Below, in pieces: positions 42,193 to 50,408 of a stretch of 64,000 nucleotides of DNA. The stretch comes from Tahibacter harae. Its GTDB lineage: Bacteria; Pseudomonadota; Gammaproteobacteria; Xanthomonadales; Rhodanobacteraceae. The stretch covers positions 1 through 64,000 of the forward strand of contig NZ_JANFQO010000008.1 of assembly GCF_024437735.1 (NCBI RefSeq), given 5' to 3'. Made by a program: the position numbers and the translations under genes. Position 1 is the first letter of the stretch, and every line of letters starts with the position of its first letter. A model generated the notes under the pieces. It was not told the origin of the DNA and made no database searches. It was given only the letters and a program-made list of their open reading frames with translations.

Positions 42193-42462
42193 ATGCACGT
42201 TAGAATCACTTCGTTAACTCGGCCGATTGTCACAAGACCAGTCTTGCGACAACCGCATTTCGAGATATTCAGGGATAAGAGCGCGAAGCAATGGCGGTGG
42301 CGCCTCGTCGCCGGCAACGGCGAAAAGATTGCAACTTCAGGCGAGGGCTACGCCAGCTACCACAACGCTCTTCGCGCCGCAAATCGCGTCAAAGAGCTGG
42401 TGCCAGCTGCATATATCAAGACCCTTACGCCCATGGAACAGGCGTTCGCGCAAATCGCTTAA
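42193..42462 (+). CDS. DUF1508 (YegP-like) small protein
   Basis: 89 residues from ATG 42193. HFEIFRDKSAKQWRWRLVAG followed by GEKIATSGEGYASYHNALRA is the DUF1508 repeat, normally present twice but here once. Function is unknown. The gene ends 4 bp into the integrase 3' end (convergent). It lies right beside attL, a usual place for lysogenic conversion genes. The start is uncertain; no good ribosome binding site was seen. Confidence 0.75.
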   Translation: MHVRITSLTRPIVTRPVLRQPHFEIFRDKSAKQWRWRLVAGNGEKIATSGEGYASYHNALRAANRVKELVPAAYIKTLTPMEQAFAQIA

Positions 42463-43433
42463 CGAATTGGCTTGACCTGCGACGCCCGACGTATGTAGTG
42501 ACGCTTTGTCACCCGTCCGTCCTGGTGTCCTAGCCGGTGCTGTGCACCGAACTCGTCGTCGCTGGCTGTTTTCGCGCGCAGGTCGCGAAACTGGACATCG
42601 GGGAGGCCGGCGGCGAGTTTTATGCGGCGCCACAGCGTGCGGAATCCGCCGCCAGTGTAGCGCTCGCCCCTGTTCGACTCGAACAGAAACACACGCTTTC
42701 CGCGTCGGCCGATGGCTAGCGCCTGCTCTACCACGCGCTTCGTCGCCGGCGACCACTCAAACAGCTGCTGCTTGCCGGTCTTGCCTTGCTGGATAAAAAC
42801 GCCATCGGCGTCGTCAATATCTTCGACGCGGATATCGAGCACGTCGCCCTGTCGCTGACCGATGAGGTAGGCCAGCTCGATGATCAGCCGCACCATGGCG
42901 TTGCCCGCATGGTCGAGCAAGCGCGATAGCTCTTCGTCTGTCACGTACCGCTCTCGCGGCTTCTCTTTGTTGCGCGGCACCTTCGCGCATGGATTTTCGC
43001 CACGGTGCCAGCCCCACGCCCTCGCCCACTTGTAGACGACGGACAACAGCGCCACATCGCGATTGGCCTGGACGTTTCCGTGCTCGCGCAGGTAGCGGTA
43101 GACCGCCGCCGGCTCGAGGTCGGACAGGTCCATGGCGCCGAAGACTGCGATCAAGCGTGCGGCGCCGCGGGCGTAGCCCTCACGCGTGGACGCGGCCAGG
43201 GCTTTACCCTCGGTCTCAAGGTAGTGGCCGATCGCATGCGCGACGGTGCGCGGCTGATCCCGCGGCCGGCCCTCCAGCTCCGCCCACTTCACCAGGGCCA
43301 GGCCATAGTCCCTGCCGAGGTTGATCCAGCCCCGCCCTGCGCCGGCGCGCTTGTCGTCGTAGAAGTAGCTGCCGTGCCGGAGCCGCATACGCGGCGGCAA
43401 GTGCTTGAGGCTCTTGCGACGCCTGCCCATCAC
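42459..43433 (-). CDS. Phage integrase, tyrosine recombinase
   Basis: 324 residues. Arm/core-binding part to about residue 150, catalytic part after. Active-site residues: R194 in YLIGQRQGD, R286 in QFRDLRAKTAS, H303 in LGHQ, and Y313 in TKRHYIRR. The first position of the H-x-x-R box is Arg (R283), a variation common in this integrase group. It would cut within the tRNA-Asn anticodon loop. ATG overlaps the DUF4224 stop as ATGA. Confidence 0.95.
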   Translation of the reverse strand: MMGRRRKSLKHLPPRMRLRHGSYFYDDKRAGAGRGWINLGRDYGLALVKWAELEGRPRDQPRTVAHAIGHYLETEGKALAASTREGYARGAARLIAVFGAMDLSDLEPAAVYRYLREHGNVQANRDVALLSVVYKWARAWGWHRGENPCAKVPRNKEKPRERYVTDEELSRLLDHAGNAMVRLIIELAYLIGQRQGDVLDIRVEDIDDADGVFIQQGKTGKQQLFEWSPATKRVVEQALAIGRRGKRVFLFESNRGERYTGGGFRTLWRRIKLAAGLPDVQFRDLRAKTASDDEFGAQHRLGHQDGRVTKRHYIRRASQVKPIR

Positions 43434-43651
43434 GCAGCTCCCTTGTGGATGGCGCCCCAGTTCGGCTCCACCTTCTTGGAGCGCACGGGCTTGCCGCCGC
43501 CAACGGCGTCGTGCCGCACCAGGATGCGGCCGCGGGGATTTACGGCGAAGGCCACACCCATCTCGGCCAGGGCCTGCTGCTGCTTCGCACGCCAGCGGTA
43601 GCCGGTGAACTCTGCCAGTTGCTCTTCAGTGAGCCACAGCGACTCGTCCAT
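43430..43651 (-). CDS. DUF4224 protein next to integrase
   Basis: 73 residues. SLWLTEEQLAEFTGYRWRAK and VAFAVNPRGRILVRHDAV are the DUF4224 signature. This family regularly precedes phage integrases and may act as an excision or directionality factor; that is inferred. ATGA overlap with integrase shows coupling. Confidence 0.88.
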   Translation of the reverse strand: MDESLWLTEEQLAEFTGYRWRAKQQQALAEMGVAFAVNPRGRILVRHDAVGGGKPVRSKKVEPNWGAIHKGAA

Positions 43652-43661
43652 GGCGTCCACC

Positions 43662-43868
43662 TCAGAATGGAACCGCGTCTTCAAAGGCGTCGCAGCCCTG
43701 CCCCTGGGCAGCGGCCGGTATCTCCGCACTCCAGCGCCGGCAGCTGCCATTGTCGAAGCTGTCGCAGAGTCGGCACGGCCGCTCCACCGGCAGCGCCTCG
43801 ACGATCGCCGCGGCGCGGCGCAGGGTTTCGAGCCAGTCCGCTTTACGGCCTGGCGTGATCGAATTCAT
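43662..43868 (-). CDS. Cysteine-rich small phage protein
   Basis: 68 residues. CRLCDSFDNGSCRRW and GCDAFEDAVPF give four cysteines spaced C-x2-C-x6-C then C, like a small zinc ribbon found in phage recombination operons. Function is unknown. ATG 43868 lies inside the helicase 3' end (26 bp overlap). Confidence 0.6.
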   Translation of the reverse strand: MNSITPGRKADWLETLRRAAAIVEALPVERPCRLCDSFDNGSCRRWSAEIPAAAQGQGCDAFEDAVPF

Positions 43869-45435
43869 GGCTGGTGATCTCCGGATACTTGCCGCGCTCG
43901 GCGACGAAGATGTGGGTGGGGCGGGCCAGCTGCGGTGCGAGCGCCAGCGCGCGGTCGATCGAGGTCGGCACTTCGCCCGCCAGGCGCCGCGTCCACCACG
44001 CCACGGCTTTGCCGCGCGGCAGCCCACCGTGCTCAAGGCAGATCCATTCCCGAAACAGGCGGAGCCCGCAGGAATAGGTCACGCGCAGGCTCGGTACCGA
44101 TCCCGGCTTCTCGTGCCGCGCATAGTGGATCGCCGTCACGGCGTGCTTGTTTGCGGCGACGGCGCCCGACAGGATCTCGGCGTCGGTGGCGGTGGCGTCG
44201 TGCCGCGGCGAGGCTTCGAATGGCCAGAGGTAGCCGCAGCTGCAGGTGCGGACCTGGATGACGACGATGGCCTGGCACTGCGGGCACTCTTTCGTGGGCG
44301 CGCCCTCGACTTCGGCTTTGTCGCCGGCCTTGCGCGGCGCCCTGACGGTGATGCTGTCGACCGGGCCGTGCTCGGCGATGTTGCCGGCGAAGTCCAGCAC
44401 CAAGCAGTTGGCTTTGCCGTCGCAGAGTCGCGTGCCGCGGCCGACCTGCTGGACGTATAGACCGGCCGACTTGGTCGACCGCAGCATCACCACCGCGTCC
44501 ACGTGCGGCGCATCGAAGCCCTCGCACAGGACATTGACATTGACCAGCGCGCGCAGCCTCCCCTGCTGAAAATCCTCGATGGCCCTGTCCCGGCGCGTGG
44601 CTGGCATGTCGCCTTCCACGACTGCGGCGGCCACGCCGCGGCGCACCAGCTCCGCCGCAACGTCGTTGGCATGGCTGACGCCGGCGCAGAACAACACCCA
44701 TGCCCGGCGGTCGCTACAGTAGCGGACGATTTCGTCACATGCGGCCTCGACGATGCCGGGCGCGCGCGACGCCTGCTCCAGCTGCTTCGCCGCGTATTCG
44801 TTGTTGCGGATGGGGACACCGCTGAGATCTGCCCGGGCCGCCCCGCCTTTGCTGACCAGTGGCGACAGGAAGCCGTCACGGATCAGATCGGCGATTCGAG
44901 CTTCGTAGGCAACGTCGTTGAGGATGTAGTCGGGTCCACAGACCATGCCAGCGCCGAGCCGGTACGGCGTCGCCGTGAGCCCGATCACGCGCACGGCCGG
45001 GTTCGCGCGCTGGCAGCCCTCCAGAAACGTGCGATACATGCCCTCGCTTCGCAGCGGTATCCGGTGCGCCTCATCCACCAGCACCAGGTCGAAGCGCCCG
45101 AGCTGCATGGCTTTGTCGTACACGGACTGGATGCTCGCGAAGGTCACGGGCTCGAAGCGGTCTCGCCGGTTCAGGCTGGCGCTGTAGATCCCGATTTTTG
45201 CCTCAGGCCAATGCCGGCGCAGCTTGTCCGCGTTCTGCGCCACCAGCTCCCGAACGTGCGCGACAACGGCGATGCGCGTGCCCGGGAACGCGGTGATGGC
45301 CTCGCGGATCAGCTCCGCCATCACGATGGTCTTGCCGGCGCCGACAGGCAGGACTAGGCAGGGGTTTCCGTCGCAGGCACGCAGATACTTCCAGGCGCTG
45401 TCGATGGCTTCGCGCTGGTAGGGGCGCAGCTGCAT
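43843..45435 (-). CDS. SF2 DEAD/DEAH-box helicase
   Basis: 530 residues. Walker A LPVGAGKT (32-36), DEAH 121-124, motif III LTATP, and motif VI QQVGRGTR. Near residue 397 a zinc-ribbon pattern CPQCQ ... CSCG follows the helicase core. It resembles UvsW/type III restriction-like helicases of phages used in branch migration or replication restart. Likely works with the AAA protein, nuclease and DUF669 protein of the same operon. Confidence 0.9.
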   Translation of the reverse strand: MQLRPYQREAIDSAWKYLRACDGNPCLVLPVGAGKTIVMAELIREAITAFPGTRIAVVAHVRELVAQNADKLRRHWPEAKIGIYSASLNRRDRFEPVTFASIQSVYDKAMQLGRFDLVLVDEAHRIPLRSEGMYRTFLEGCQRANPAVRVIGLTATPYRLGAGMVCGPDYILNDVAYEARIADLIRDGFLSPLVSKGGAARADLSGVPIRNNEYAAKQLEQASRAPGIVEAACDEIVRYCSDRRAWVLFCAGVSHANDVAAELVRRGVAAAVVEGDMPATRRDRAIEDFQQGRLRALVNVNVLCEGFDAPHVDAVVMLRSTKSAGLYVQQVGRGTRLCDGKANCLVLDFAGNIAEHGPVDSITVRAPRKAGDKAEVEGAPTKECPQCQAIVVIQVRTCSCGYLWPFEASPRHDATATDAEILSGAVAANKHAVTAIHYARHEKPGSVPSLRVTYSCGLRLFREWICLEHGGLPRGKAVAWWTRRLAGEVPTSIDRALALAPQLARPTHIFVAERGKYPEITSHEFDHARP

Positions 45436-45438
45436 CGA

Positions 45439-45702
45439 TCAGCCCCGGCCTGCTGCGCGAGGCTGCGCGCCAGGTTGCCCCGCCGACGGCAGCGTCTTCG
45501 GCTCCTCGGGAATGAAGCCGCTGCCTTTGCCGCCGCCGGCGACTTTCAGGAAATCGACCTCGACTTTGGCGCTGTTGATGATGGTCTGTGCAATGTCGGT
45601 GCCCAGGCGCATGCGGTCGAGATCGACGTCGGTATCCTTGTCCTTCACCTGCTCCAGCATCTCGAACAGGTGGTTGCGCAGGTCTTCGATTTTGTTCTTC
45701 AT
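45439..45702 (-). CDS. Phage protein of unknown function, 87 residues
   Basis: MKNKIEDLRNHLFEMLEQVK followed by DRMRLGTDIAQTIINSAKVE, a helical protein with a Gly/Pro-rich tail. This type recurs next to HNH genes in similar prophages. ATG overlaps the HNH stop as ATGA. Confidence 0.7.
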   Translation of the reverse strand: MKNKIEDLRNHLFEMLEQVKDKDTDVDLDRMRLGTDIAQTIINSAKVEVDFLKVAGGGKGSGFIPEEPKTLPSAGQPGAQPRAAGRG

Positions 45703-46364
45703 TTCCGGGCTCGTTTGTTGAGTTGACGGGTGACGGCACCCTTGAGCTGACATAGCGAAACCAGCTCTTTCGGGAATCGGTGCAGGGAGTTGCGGCGCAG
45801 GTTTTCGCTGCGCGAGATCAGCTCCAGGTTCTCCAGCGCGACGTTGTCGCGGTTGCCGTCGCGAAAGACGACGAGGTAACCCTTCGGGATGGGGCCGTTC
45901 GCGGCCTCCCAGTTGATCGCGTGGACGGCTTTCCAGCGCCCCTGGAATGGCATGTCGTCGTTTACCTTGCGCTGACGAATGCCGTCCTTGCTGATGCGCT
46001 CGGCGCCGACCGGCTGGTAAATCGCGGCGGCGCGGCCGCTGCGGTGGCCGGGCTTGAACTGGGTCTGGACGCTGCGGCCGCCGGCTTGCCACCCTTTCTT
46101 GCCGGTGTTCCACGGCTCCTGACCGGGCCGAAATCGGGTTGCAGATCCGGTGCCGTCGCCACGGCGCAGTCGGCACGCGGCCGGGCTTGCGAGGTATGCC
46201 GCCGACTTCTTCAGGCCCATGCGCGCGGCGCATTGGCTGACCTGGTATGCGGGCCGGCCGAGCCGGCGCGCGAGCTCCGCTGTTGGCGTGTCAGCGAAGT
46301 GCTTCAGCACCAGGTCGCGATCTTTCGCGGCCCAGGCTTTGGGATGATTCGGGCGCGGCTTCAT
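45699..46364 (-). CDS. HNH homing-type endonuclease
   Basis: 221 residues. N-terminal helix-turn-helix-like part (DTPTAELARRLGRPAYQVSQ). HNH core: HAINWEAANGPIPKGYLVVF then RDGNRDNVALENLELISRSE, with the first His, the Asn-containing middle and the later Asn. It probably nicks DNA; either a free-standing homing gene or an operon member. ATGA overlaps on both sides show it is translated with the operon. Confidence 0.88.
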   Translation of the reverse strand: MKPRPNHPKAWAAKDRDLVLKHFADTPTAELARRLGRPAYQVSQCAARMGLKKSAAYLASPAACRLRRGDGTGSATRFRPGQEPWNTGKKGWQAGGRSVQTQFKPGHRSGRAAAIYQPVGAERISKDGIRQRKVNDDMPFQGRWKAVHAINWEAANGPIPKGYLVVFRDGNRDNVALENLELISRSENLRRNSLHRFPKELVSLCQLKGAVTRQLNKRARK

Positions 46365-47452
46365 GCAACCACCTGCGCGCCGAGCTCCGTCCGGGCGGCA
46401 TCTACGAAGTCGTCGCCGATCAATGCTGGATCAATCGCGCGCAGCTCCGCGCTGGTGTACGCGCGCGGACCCAGGGCGCCAGGATCACCATTGAGAAAGG
46501 TCCGGCCGTCCGGCAGGCGGTATTCGATCCAGTTCGCCGCCGCATCGGCATCGACGGCTTCGGCGAACACTACCAGCGCCGGAATGTAGCGATGGCCGTC
46601 GCATCCCAGGTGCTGGGCCTCACCTGGGATGTCGCTGCGCCACAGCGCGCAGGTCCAGCGGCCGTCGCCATCGAGTTCGGGCGTGGCATGCGCGCAGGTC
46701 CTGCAGCTCACGTTCGGGAGCTTGCCGCCGTGGCAAATGGCATGCGCCGGGCACCAGCCGCACTGGTACCACTCCGGGTCTTCCGAGATCCGCTCCGGCG
46801 GCGTCGACGCCACGATGATCCGAAGCGCCTTTTCCGCCAAGCGCTTCGCGGCATCGGCATCGGCATCGGTGCGAACACTGATGGTGCTGCGCCCACCTGG
46901 CGTGGTGCAGGTGAGGTAGTGGCGATCCATGCCGCTGTAGTGCATGTAGACGACGGCCTGGGCCCAGTAAATCGGATCCCAGGCCGCAAGCGCAGCTTTC
47001 TCGCCTTCGGCCTTGAGCTTCAGCAGCAGCCCCTGCTTCTCGTCGTTGGTGGCCTTGCACTCCCACACGTGCCAGGTCTTGGGCGCTTGCAGGAGTCCCA
47101 GCACGGCGCCGTCCATGTGGCCACGGAAGTGGCCGCCGTGATCGGTGTAGCCGATCTGCCGGCCCGTGCTGGGATCGATCGTGTGCAGGGTCAGGCCCGG
47201 CACCAGCCGCAGCCGCGCCGCGACCAGGTCCTCGGTTCGGTGCCCGTCCTCGAACTTGTACAGCGTCCCCGCCGGGAACTGCTGCTGCACCGCCCAGCGG
47301 AAGCCGTACCAGAGCCGCCGCGAACAAGGCTCGCCGATTGCGGACATACCAAGGTACGGCCGCGGCTTCTCCGCGGCTTGGCGCGCTTCGACGGCGCGGT
47401 CGACGGCGTCGAGCGTGGGGTCCGGCGCAGGGATGGCGGGCAGTAGCGCCAT
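46361..47452 (-). CDS. PD-(D/E)XK nuclease with Cas4-like Fe-S cysteines
   Basis: 363 residues. H71 (FEDGHRTED), D114 (FRGHMDGAVL), E131-x-K133 (WECKATNDEK) and the QxxxY-type YWAQAVVYM form the RecB-family active site. One cysteine near the N-terminus (C43, GEPCSRRLWY) and three later (CGWCPAHAIC) match the four ligands of a Cas4/AddB-type 4Fe-4S cluster. A further CRTCAH lies nearby. It is probably the phage recombination exonuclease making 3' tails for the Sak4-like protein. ATG overlaps the upstream TAA as TAATG. Confidence 0.82.
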   Translation of the reverse strand: MALLPAIPAPDPTLDAVDRAVEARQAAEKPRPYLGMSAIGEPCSRRLWYGFRWAVQQQFPAGTLYKFEDGHRTEDLVAARLRLVPGLTLHTIDPSTGRQIGYTDHGGHFRGHMDGAVLGLLQAPKTWHVWECKATNDEKQGLLLKLKAEGEKAALAAWDPIYWAQAVVYMHYSGMDRHYLTCTTPGGRSTISVRTDADADAAKRLAEKALRIIVASTPPERISEDPEWYQCGWCPAHAICHGGKLPNVSCRTCAHATPELDGDGRWTCALWRSDIPGEAQHLGCDGHRYIPALVVFAEAVDADAAANWIEYRLPDGRTFLNGDPGALGPRAYTSAELRAIDPALIGDDFVDAARTELGAQVVA

Positions 47453-47826
47453 TACGCGGCCTGCGCCTGCTGCCAGTCGTGCGGCAGCACCAGGTTGCGC
47501 GGCGGATCCTGAAAGAGATCCTGCATTGCCTGCTCCGCGTAGCCGGCGATACCGCAACCGACCTTGGTCAACAGAAACCGCAACTGCGGATGATTGTGGC
47601 AGCAGCTGTAGAGGCGGTCACGCGATGCCTCGAGCTGCTGCAGCGGCAGTCGTTCGAGCTGGTGCCCGAGGGTCGGGAATGCGTAGCAGTGCCCGGTCAT
47701 GCCTTCGCCGACGCCATCGGTCGCGCCGAAGCATTCCGCAGCCTGGCGCGCGGCGCCGCCGGCGTGGTGGCCGGCCAGGTTCGAACCGAAGACGAAAATT
47801 TCATTGGCCGCAAGTGAGGTAATCAC
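47452..47826 (-). CDS. Macro-domain-like phage protein (A1S_2505-type), GTG start
   Basis: 124 residues. EIFVFGSNLAGHHAGGAARQ, then YAFPTLGHQLERLPLQQL and FLLTKVGCGIAGYAEQAM. This matches a phage non-structural family that looks like a macro domain (ADP-ribose-binding-type glycine loops). GTG 47826 overlaps the upstream stop as GTGA and follows GGTGGAG. Its role is unknown; removing ADP-ribose-based host defence signals would be one idea, not shown. Confidence 0.7.
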   Translation of the reverse strand: MITSLAANEIFVFGSNLAGHHAGGAARQAAECFGATDGVGEGMTGHCYAFPTLGHQLERLPLQQLEASRDRLYSCCHNHPQLRFLLTKVGCGIAGYAEQAMQDLFQDPPRNLVLPHDWQQAQAA

Positions 47827-48671
47827 GACTCCACCTCCACGAATTTGTGGTTGTCGTCGAGGCGGTACTTGGTGTCGGGCTTGATCCCGTCTTCGCCGAC
47901 GTAAGCGATGGCGGTGCGGTAGCGCTTGGCTTTTTCGTCCAGCCACTGGATGCGAAGCTCTCCGCTCTCGCCGGCCGTGGCGGTGCCGCTCTCGCCGGCC
48001 GTGGCGGTGCCGTAGTTGCCGGCCGTGGCGGTGCCGCGGTAGCCGGCCGTGGCGGTGCCGTAGTTGCCGGCCGTGGCGGTGCCGCGGTAGCCGGCCGTGG
48101 CGGTGCCGCTCTCGCCGGCCGTGGCGGTGCCGTAGTTGCCGGCCGTGGCGGTGCCGCGGTAGCCGGCCGTGGCGGTGCCGCGGTAGCCGGCCGTGGCGGT
48201 GCCGAGAGCGCCCACCAGAACTGTGGCCTGGTCCGATTCATCGCACGCAACAGCACCGATGACCGCGACGGCCTTGGCTTGGGGTTCGTGCTCGATCAGA
48301 TACGCCGCAGCAGATCCGCGATCACCGATGAAGCGCACCGTGCAGCGCGGGAACTTGCACTTGCCGCCCAGCATCACGATTTCGCTACTGACGACTTCGA
48401 GCACCAGCCATTTGGCATCGGCGCTGCCGGCGTGATCGGCGACGGAGTGATCGCCGGCGCCGTGCAACCAACCGTGCAGACCAAAGCCGCAGACCTCGCG
48501 CGGGGACCAGTCCGGTGCTTCGACCAGCGCGCCGATCCGGTCGGGCCACTGGAAGCCACCGTGACTGCGCAGCTCCGCGCTACAACAGCGCAGGACCAGG
48601 GATGTAGCCGGCGGTGCCGGCTGAATTTCAGGCGCAGCGGCTCCCGCCGCGGTCTTTCTTCCGCGTTTCAT
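47823..48671 (-). CDS. Phage protein with ten GTATAG octapeptide repeats
   Basis: 282 residues. An N-terminal part (about 25-150) has GLHGWLHGAGDHSVADHAGS and other lines resembling phage DUF7666-like proteins. Residues about 157-236 are ten copies of the octapeptide GTATAGxx where xx is YR, NY or ES. The C-terminus has a short domain with VGEDGIKPDTKYRLDDNHKF. The repeat is expected to form a stacked beta-helix. GAGGA precedes ATG 48671. Function is unknown. Confidence 0.75.
   Translation of the reverse strand: MKRGRKTAAGAAAPEIQPAPPATSLVLRCCSAELRSHGGFQWPDRIGALVEAPDWSPREVCGFGLHGWLHGAGDHSVADHAGSADAKWLVLEVVSSEIVMLGGKCKFPRCTVRFIGDRGSAAAYLIEHEPQAKAVAVIGAVACDESDQATVLVGALGTATAGYRGTATAGYRGTATAGNYGTATAGESGTATAGYRGTATAGNYGTATAGYRGTATAGNYGTATAGESGTATAGESGELRIQWLDEKAKRYRTAIAYVGEDGIKPDTKYRLDDNHKFVEVES
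47962..48201. repeat. Ten tandem 24-bp repeats within the coding region
   Basis: Each unit has a constant 15-bp core CCGGCCGTGGCGGTG and a variable 9-bp cassette, one of CCGCTCTCG, CCGTAGTTG or CCGCGGTAG. The cores are identical even at silent sites, so the array is young or is homogenised by recombination. The block of three cassettes at 47986-48057 recurs at 48106-48177. The 24-bp period keeps the frame whatever the copy number. Confidence 0.95.
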
Positions 48672-48761
48672 GGCAAATCCTCGTTGGATGAAGGGGTGGC
48701 GGCGCCGCGCCAAGTCAGCGACAGGGGGAACGCTGATCCTTGCGCGACGCCGCCGAAAGCG

Positions 48762-49319
48762 TCAGCGCGCCCAGGCGGGGCGGCCGCCGGCGGAGACTGC
48801 GGGCTGCGGGGGCTGCTGCTGCGGAACCTGGTTCTGGGTGGGCTGCTGATGCTGCAGCGGCATCTGCTGCTGCGCCTGCGCGCCCGCACCCGCCGGCGCC
48901 TGACCCTCGAGCTTCTTCCAGCCGCGGATTTCGTTGCTGTCGCGCTCGCGGATGTTGCCCTTGCGGTCCCTGCCGGCCGGGACGAACTCGACGCGGATCA
49001 GGTGCGGTTTATGGTGCAGCTGCGCGCTGTCGTTGATCGGGCCGAGGCCGACGGCGTGCAGGATCGCGGCAAGCTGCTGCTGCGCGATCTGAACCGTCTG
49101 CGCACTGGGGTTGTCCAGGTTCAGCCGCGTCCACAGCAGGCGGCCCTTGTAGGGGCCGTCGAGGACCGAGTACGTCAGATTCAGGTACTGGCCGTTGTTG
49201 GTCTTCGTCGCCTTCATTTCGCTGTCGACGATCTGCGCGACGTATTCGCCGGCGGGGATGGGCGTGAAGTCCTGCTGGGGCGGGACCGTGCTCGGGTCAA
49301 AAAATCCAATGTTTGCCAT
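48762..49319 (-). CDS. DUF669 phage protein
   Basis: 185 residues. ANIGFFDPSTVPPQQDFTPI then IPAGEYVAQIVDSEMKATK and LNLTYSVLDGPYKGRLLW are DUF669. The C-terminal 60 residues are Gln/Pro-rich with a basic end, the layout of single-strand DNA-binding proteins. DUF669 genes lie beside Sak4-type recombinase genes and probably act as the phage SSB. Confidence 0.88.
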   Translation of the reverse strand: MANIGFFDPSTVPPQQDFTPIPAGEYVAQIVDSEMKATKTNNGQYLNLTYSVLDGPYKGRLLWTRLNLDNPSAQTVQIAQQQLAAILHAVGLGPINDSAQLHHKPHLIRVEFVPAGRDRKGNIRERDSNEIRGWKKLEGQAPAGAGAQAQQQMPLQHQQPTQNQVPQQQPPQPAVSAGGRPAWAR

Positions 49320-49346
49320 TGTCGGGTGTCCGTGCTGGGGGCTGAG

Positions 49347-50105
49347 TTAGGCGGCCTGCGGCTGCGGCGACATCGCCGCCAGCAGTGCCGGCCAGGTGAG
49401 CTCGAGGGTTTCGGGCAGGCTGTAGCGGTTCTTGGCCACGCATGCCGGCGTCTCCACGACGCGCAGGAGCCGGCGGCCGGTGGCGATGCCGCGCGCGCGC
49501 TGGTTGTTGAAGCCGGTGTTCTCTTTCTTGATCGCGGTTTCGTGGTGCGCGAAGCCGATGATGTCGGCCCACTCCCGCACCAGCGCGCCGGCGGTCTTGT
49601 GCAGCTTGATCTGGTAGCGGTCGTAGGGCTCGGAGTCGGGCGCTTCGAAGCGCTTGATTTCGCTGTGCGCGATCAGGATCACGGCCATGCCGCGCTCGGT
49701 GCGCAGCGCATTGAGGCCGTCGAGGATCTCGCGCCAGAGCGGCGCCGCCTCGACATAGCCCTTGCCGTAGGGGATGTCTTCGATAGAGCGCTTGCCGTTG
49801 TCGATGGCGACCTTCTGCCAGATCAGCGGCTCCAGCCAATCGAGACTGTCGACGACGACGGTGCCGTATTCGTGCGCTTCGGCGCGGAGGCTGTTGATGG
49901 CGGCGACGGCATCGGCGTAGGCCGTGATCTGCGGGAAGCTGTCGACTTCGAGGCCGGCGAGCCCGTCTTCGAAGGGGAGGAAAATGGGGCGATAGGCGTT
50001 GGCGGCGAAGGTGGTTTTGCCGACGCCGCCTTCGCCGTGGATGACGACGCGCGGCGGCAGCGAGTTGCGGACGCTGCGGGAAATGCTGGCGAGTGAAATA
50101 GCCAT
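49347..50105 (-). CDS. Sak4-like ATP-binding recombination protein
   Basis: 252 residues. Walker A GEGGVGKT (24-31), Walker B TVVVDSLDWLE, and the later MAVILIAHSEIKRF. This RecA-like single-domain ATPase is typical of phage Sak4 annealing/strand exchange proteins, paired with DUF669. ATG 50105 starts MAISLASISR; the longer upstream frame is Pro/Ala-rich and not credible. Confidence 0.85.
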   Translation of the reverse strand: MAISLASISRSVRNSLPPRVVIHGEGGVGKTTFAANAYRPIFLPFEDGLAGLEVDSFPQITAYADAVAAINSLRAEAHEYGTVVVDSLDWLEPLIWQKVAIDNGKRSIEDIPYGKGYVEAAPLWREILDGLNALRTERGMAVILIAHSEIKRFEAPDSEPYDRYQIKLHKTAGALVREWADIIGFAHHETAIKKENTGFNNQRARGIATGRRLLRVVETPACVAKNRYSLPETLELTWPALLAAMSPQPQAA

Positions 50106-50127
50106 GGCGGGTTCCGGTTGGGTTGGG

Positions 50128-50400
50128 TTAGGCGGCTGCGGCGCAGCCGGGCGGCGGGAAGGGGTCGGTGGCGCAGGTTGCCCAGGCCACGGCGCGGGCA
50201 ACGGCTTGGTGGGCGTCGAGGCCGGCGCAGACCCAGCGCCAGGCCTTGGCCTGGGCAATGGCCAGGCGCTCCCCGGTGACCAACAAACGATTGCGGCGGC
50301 CGGTGAGCCGGGCCCGCACCCGGGCATGGATCTGCTGCTGAGTCGGAACCCGTTCCGGTCTGCGCAGCAGCTTCTGGAAAATGTGCACGACGTTGAACAT
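50128..50400 (-). CDS. Small phage protein, 90 residues
   Basis: MFNVVHIFQKLLRRPERVPT with QQQIHARVRARLTGRRNRLL and KAWRWVCAGLDAHQAVARA. Basic and helical. No family recognised. It lies between the cupin-like and Sak4-like genes in the leftward operon. Confidence 0.55.
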   Translation of the reverse strand: MFNVVHIFQKLLRRPERVPTQQQIHARVRARLTGRRNRLLVTGERLAIAQAKAWRWVCAGLDAHQAVARAVAWATCATDPFPPPGCAAAA

Positions 50401-50408
50401 GCGGCCTC

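Noticed and set aside
47962-48201. CRISPR array
   Set aside because: Units are contiguous 24-bp coding repeats with only three alternating cassettes and no unique spacers or cas genes.
47847-50096. 749-residue open frame on the plus strand
   Set aside because: It runs antisense to five genes with motifs, its Ala-Gly-Arg-rich repeat is only the reverse of the 24-bp array, and it has no recognised domain.
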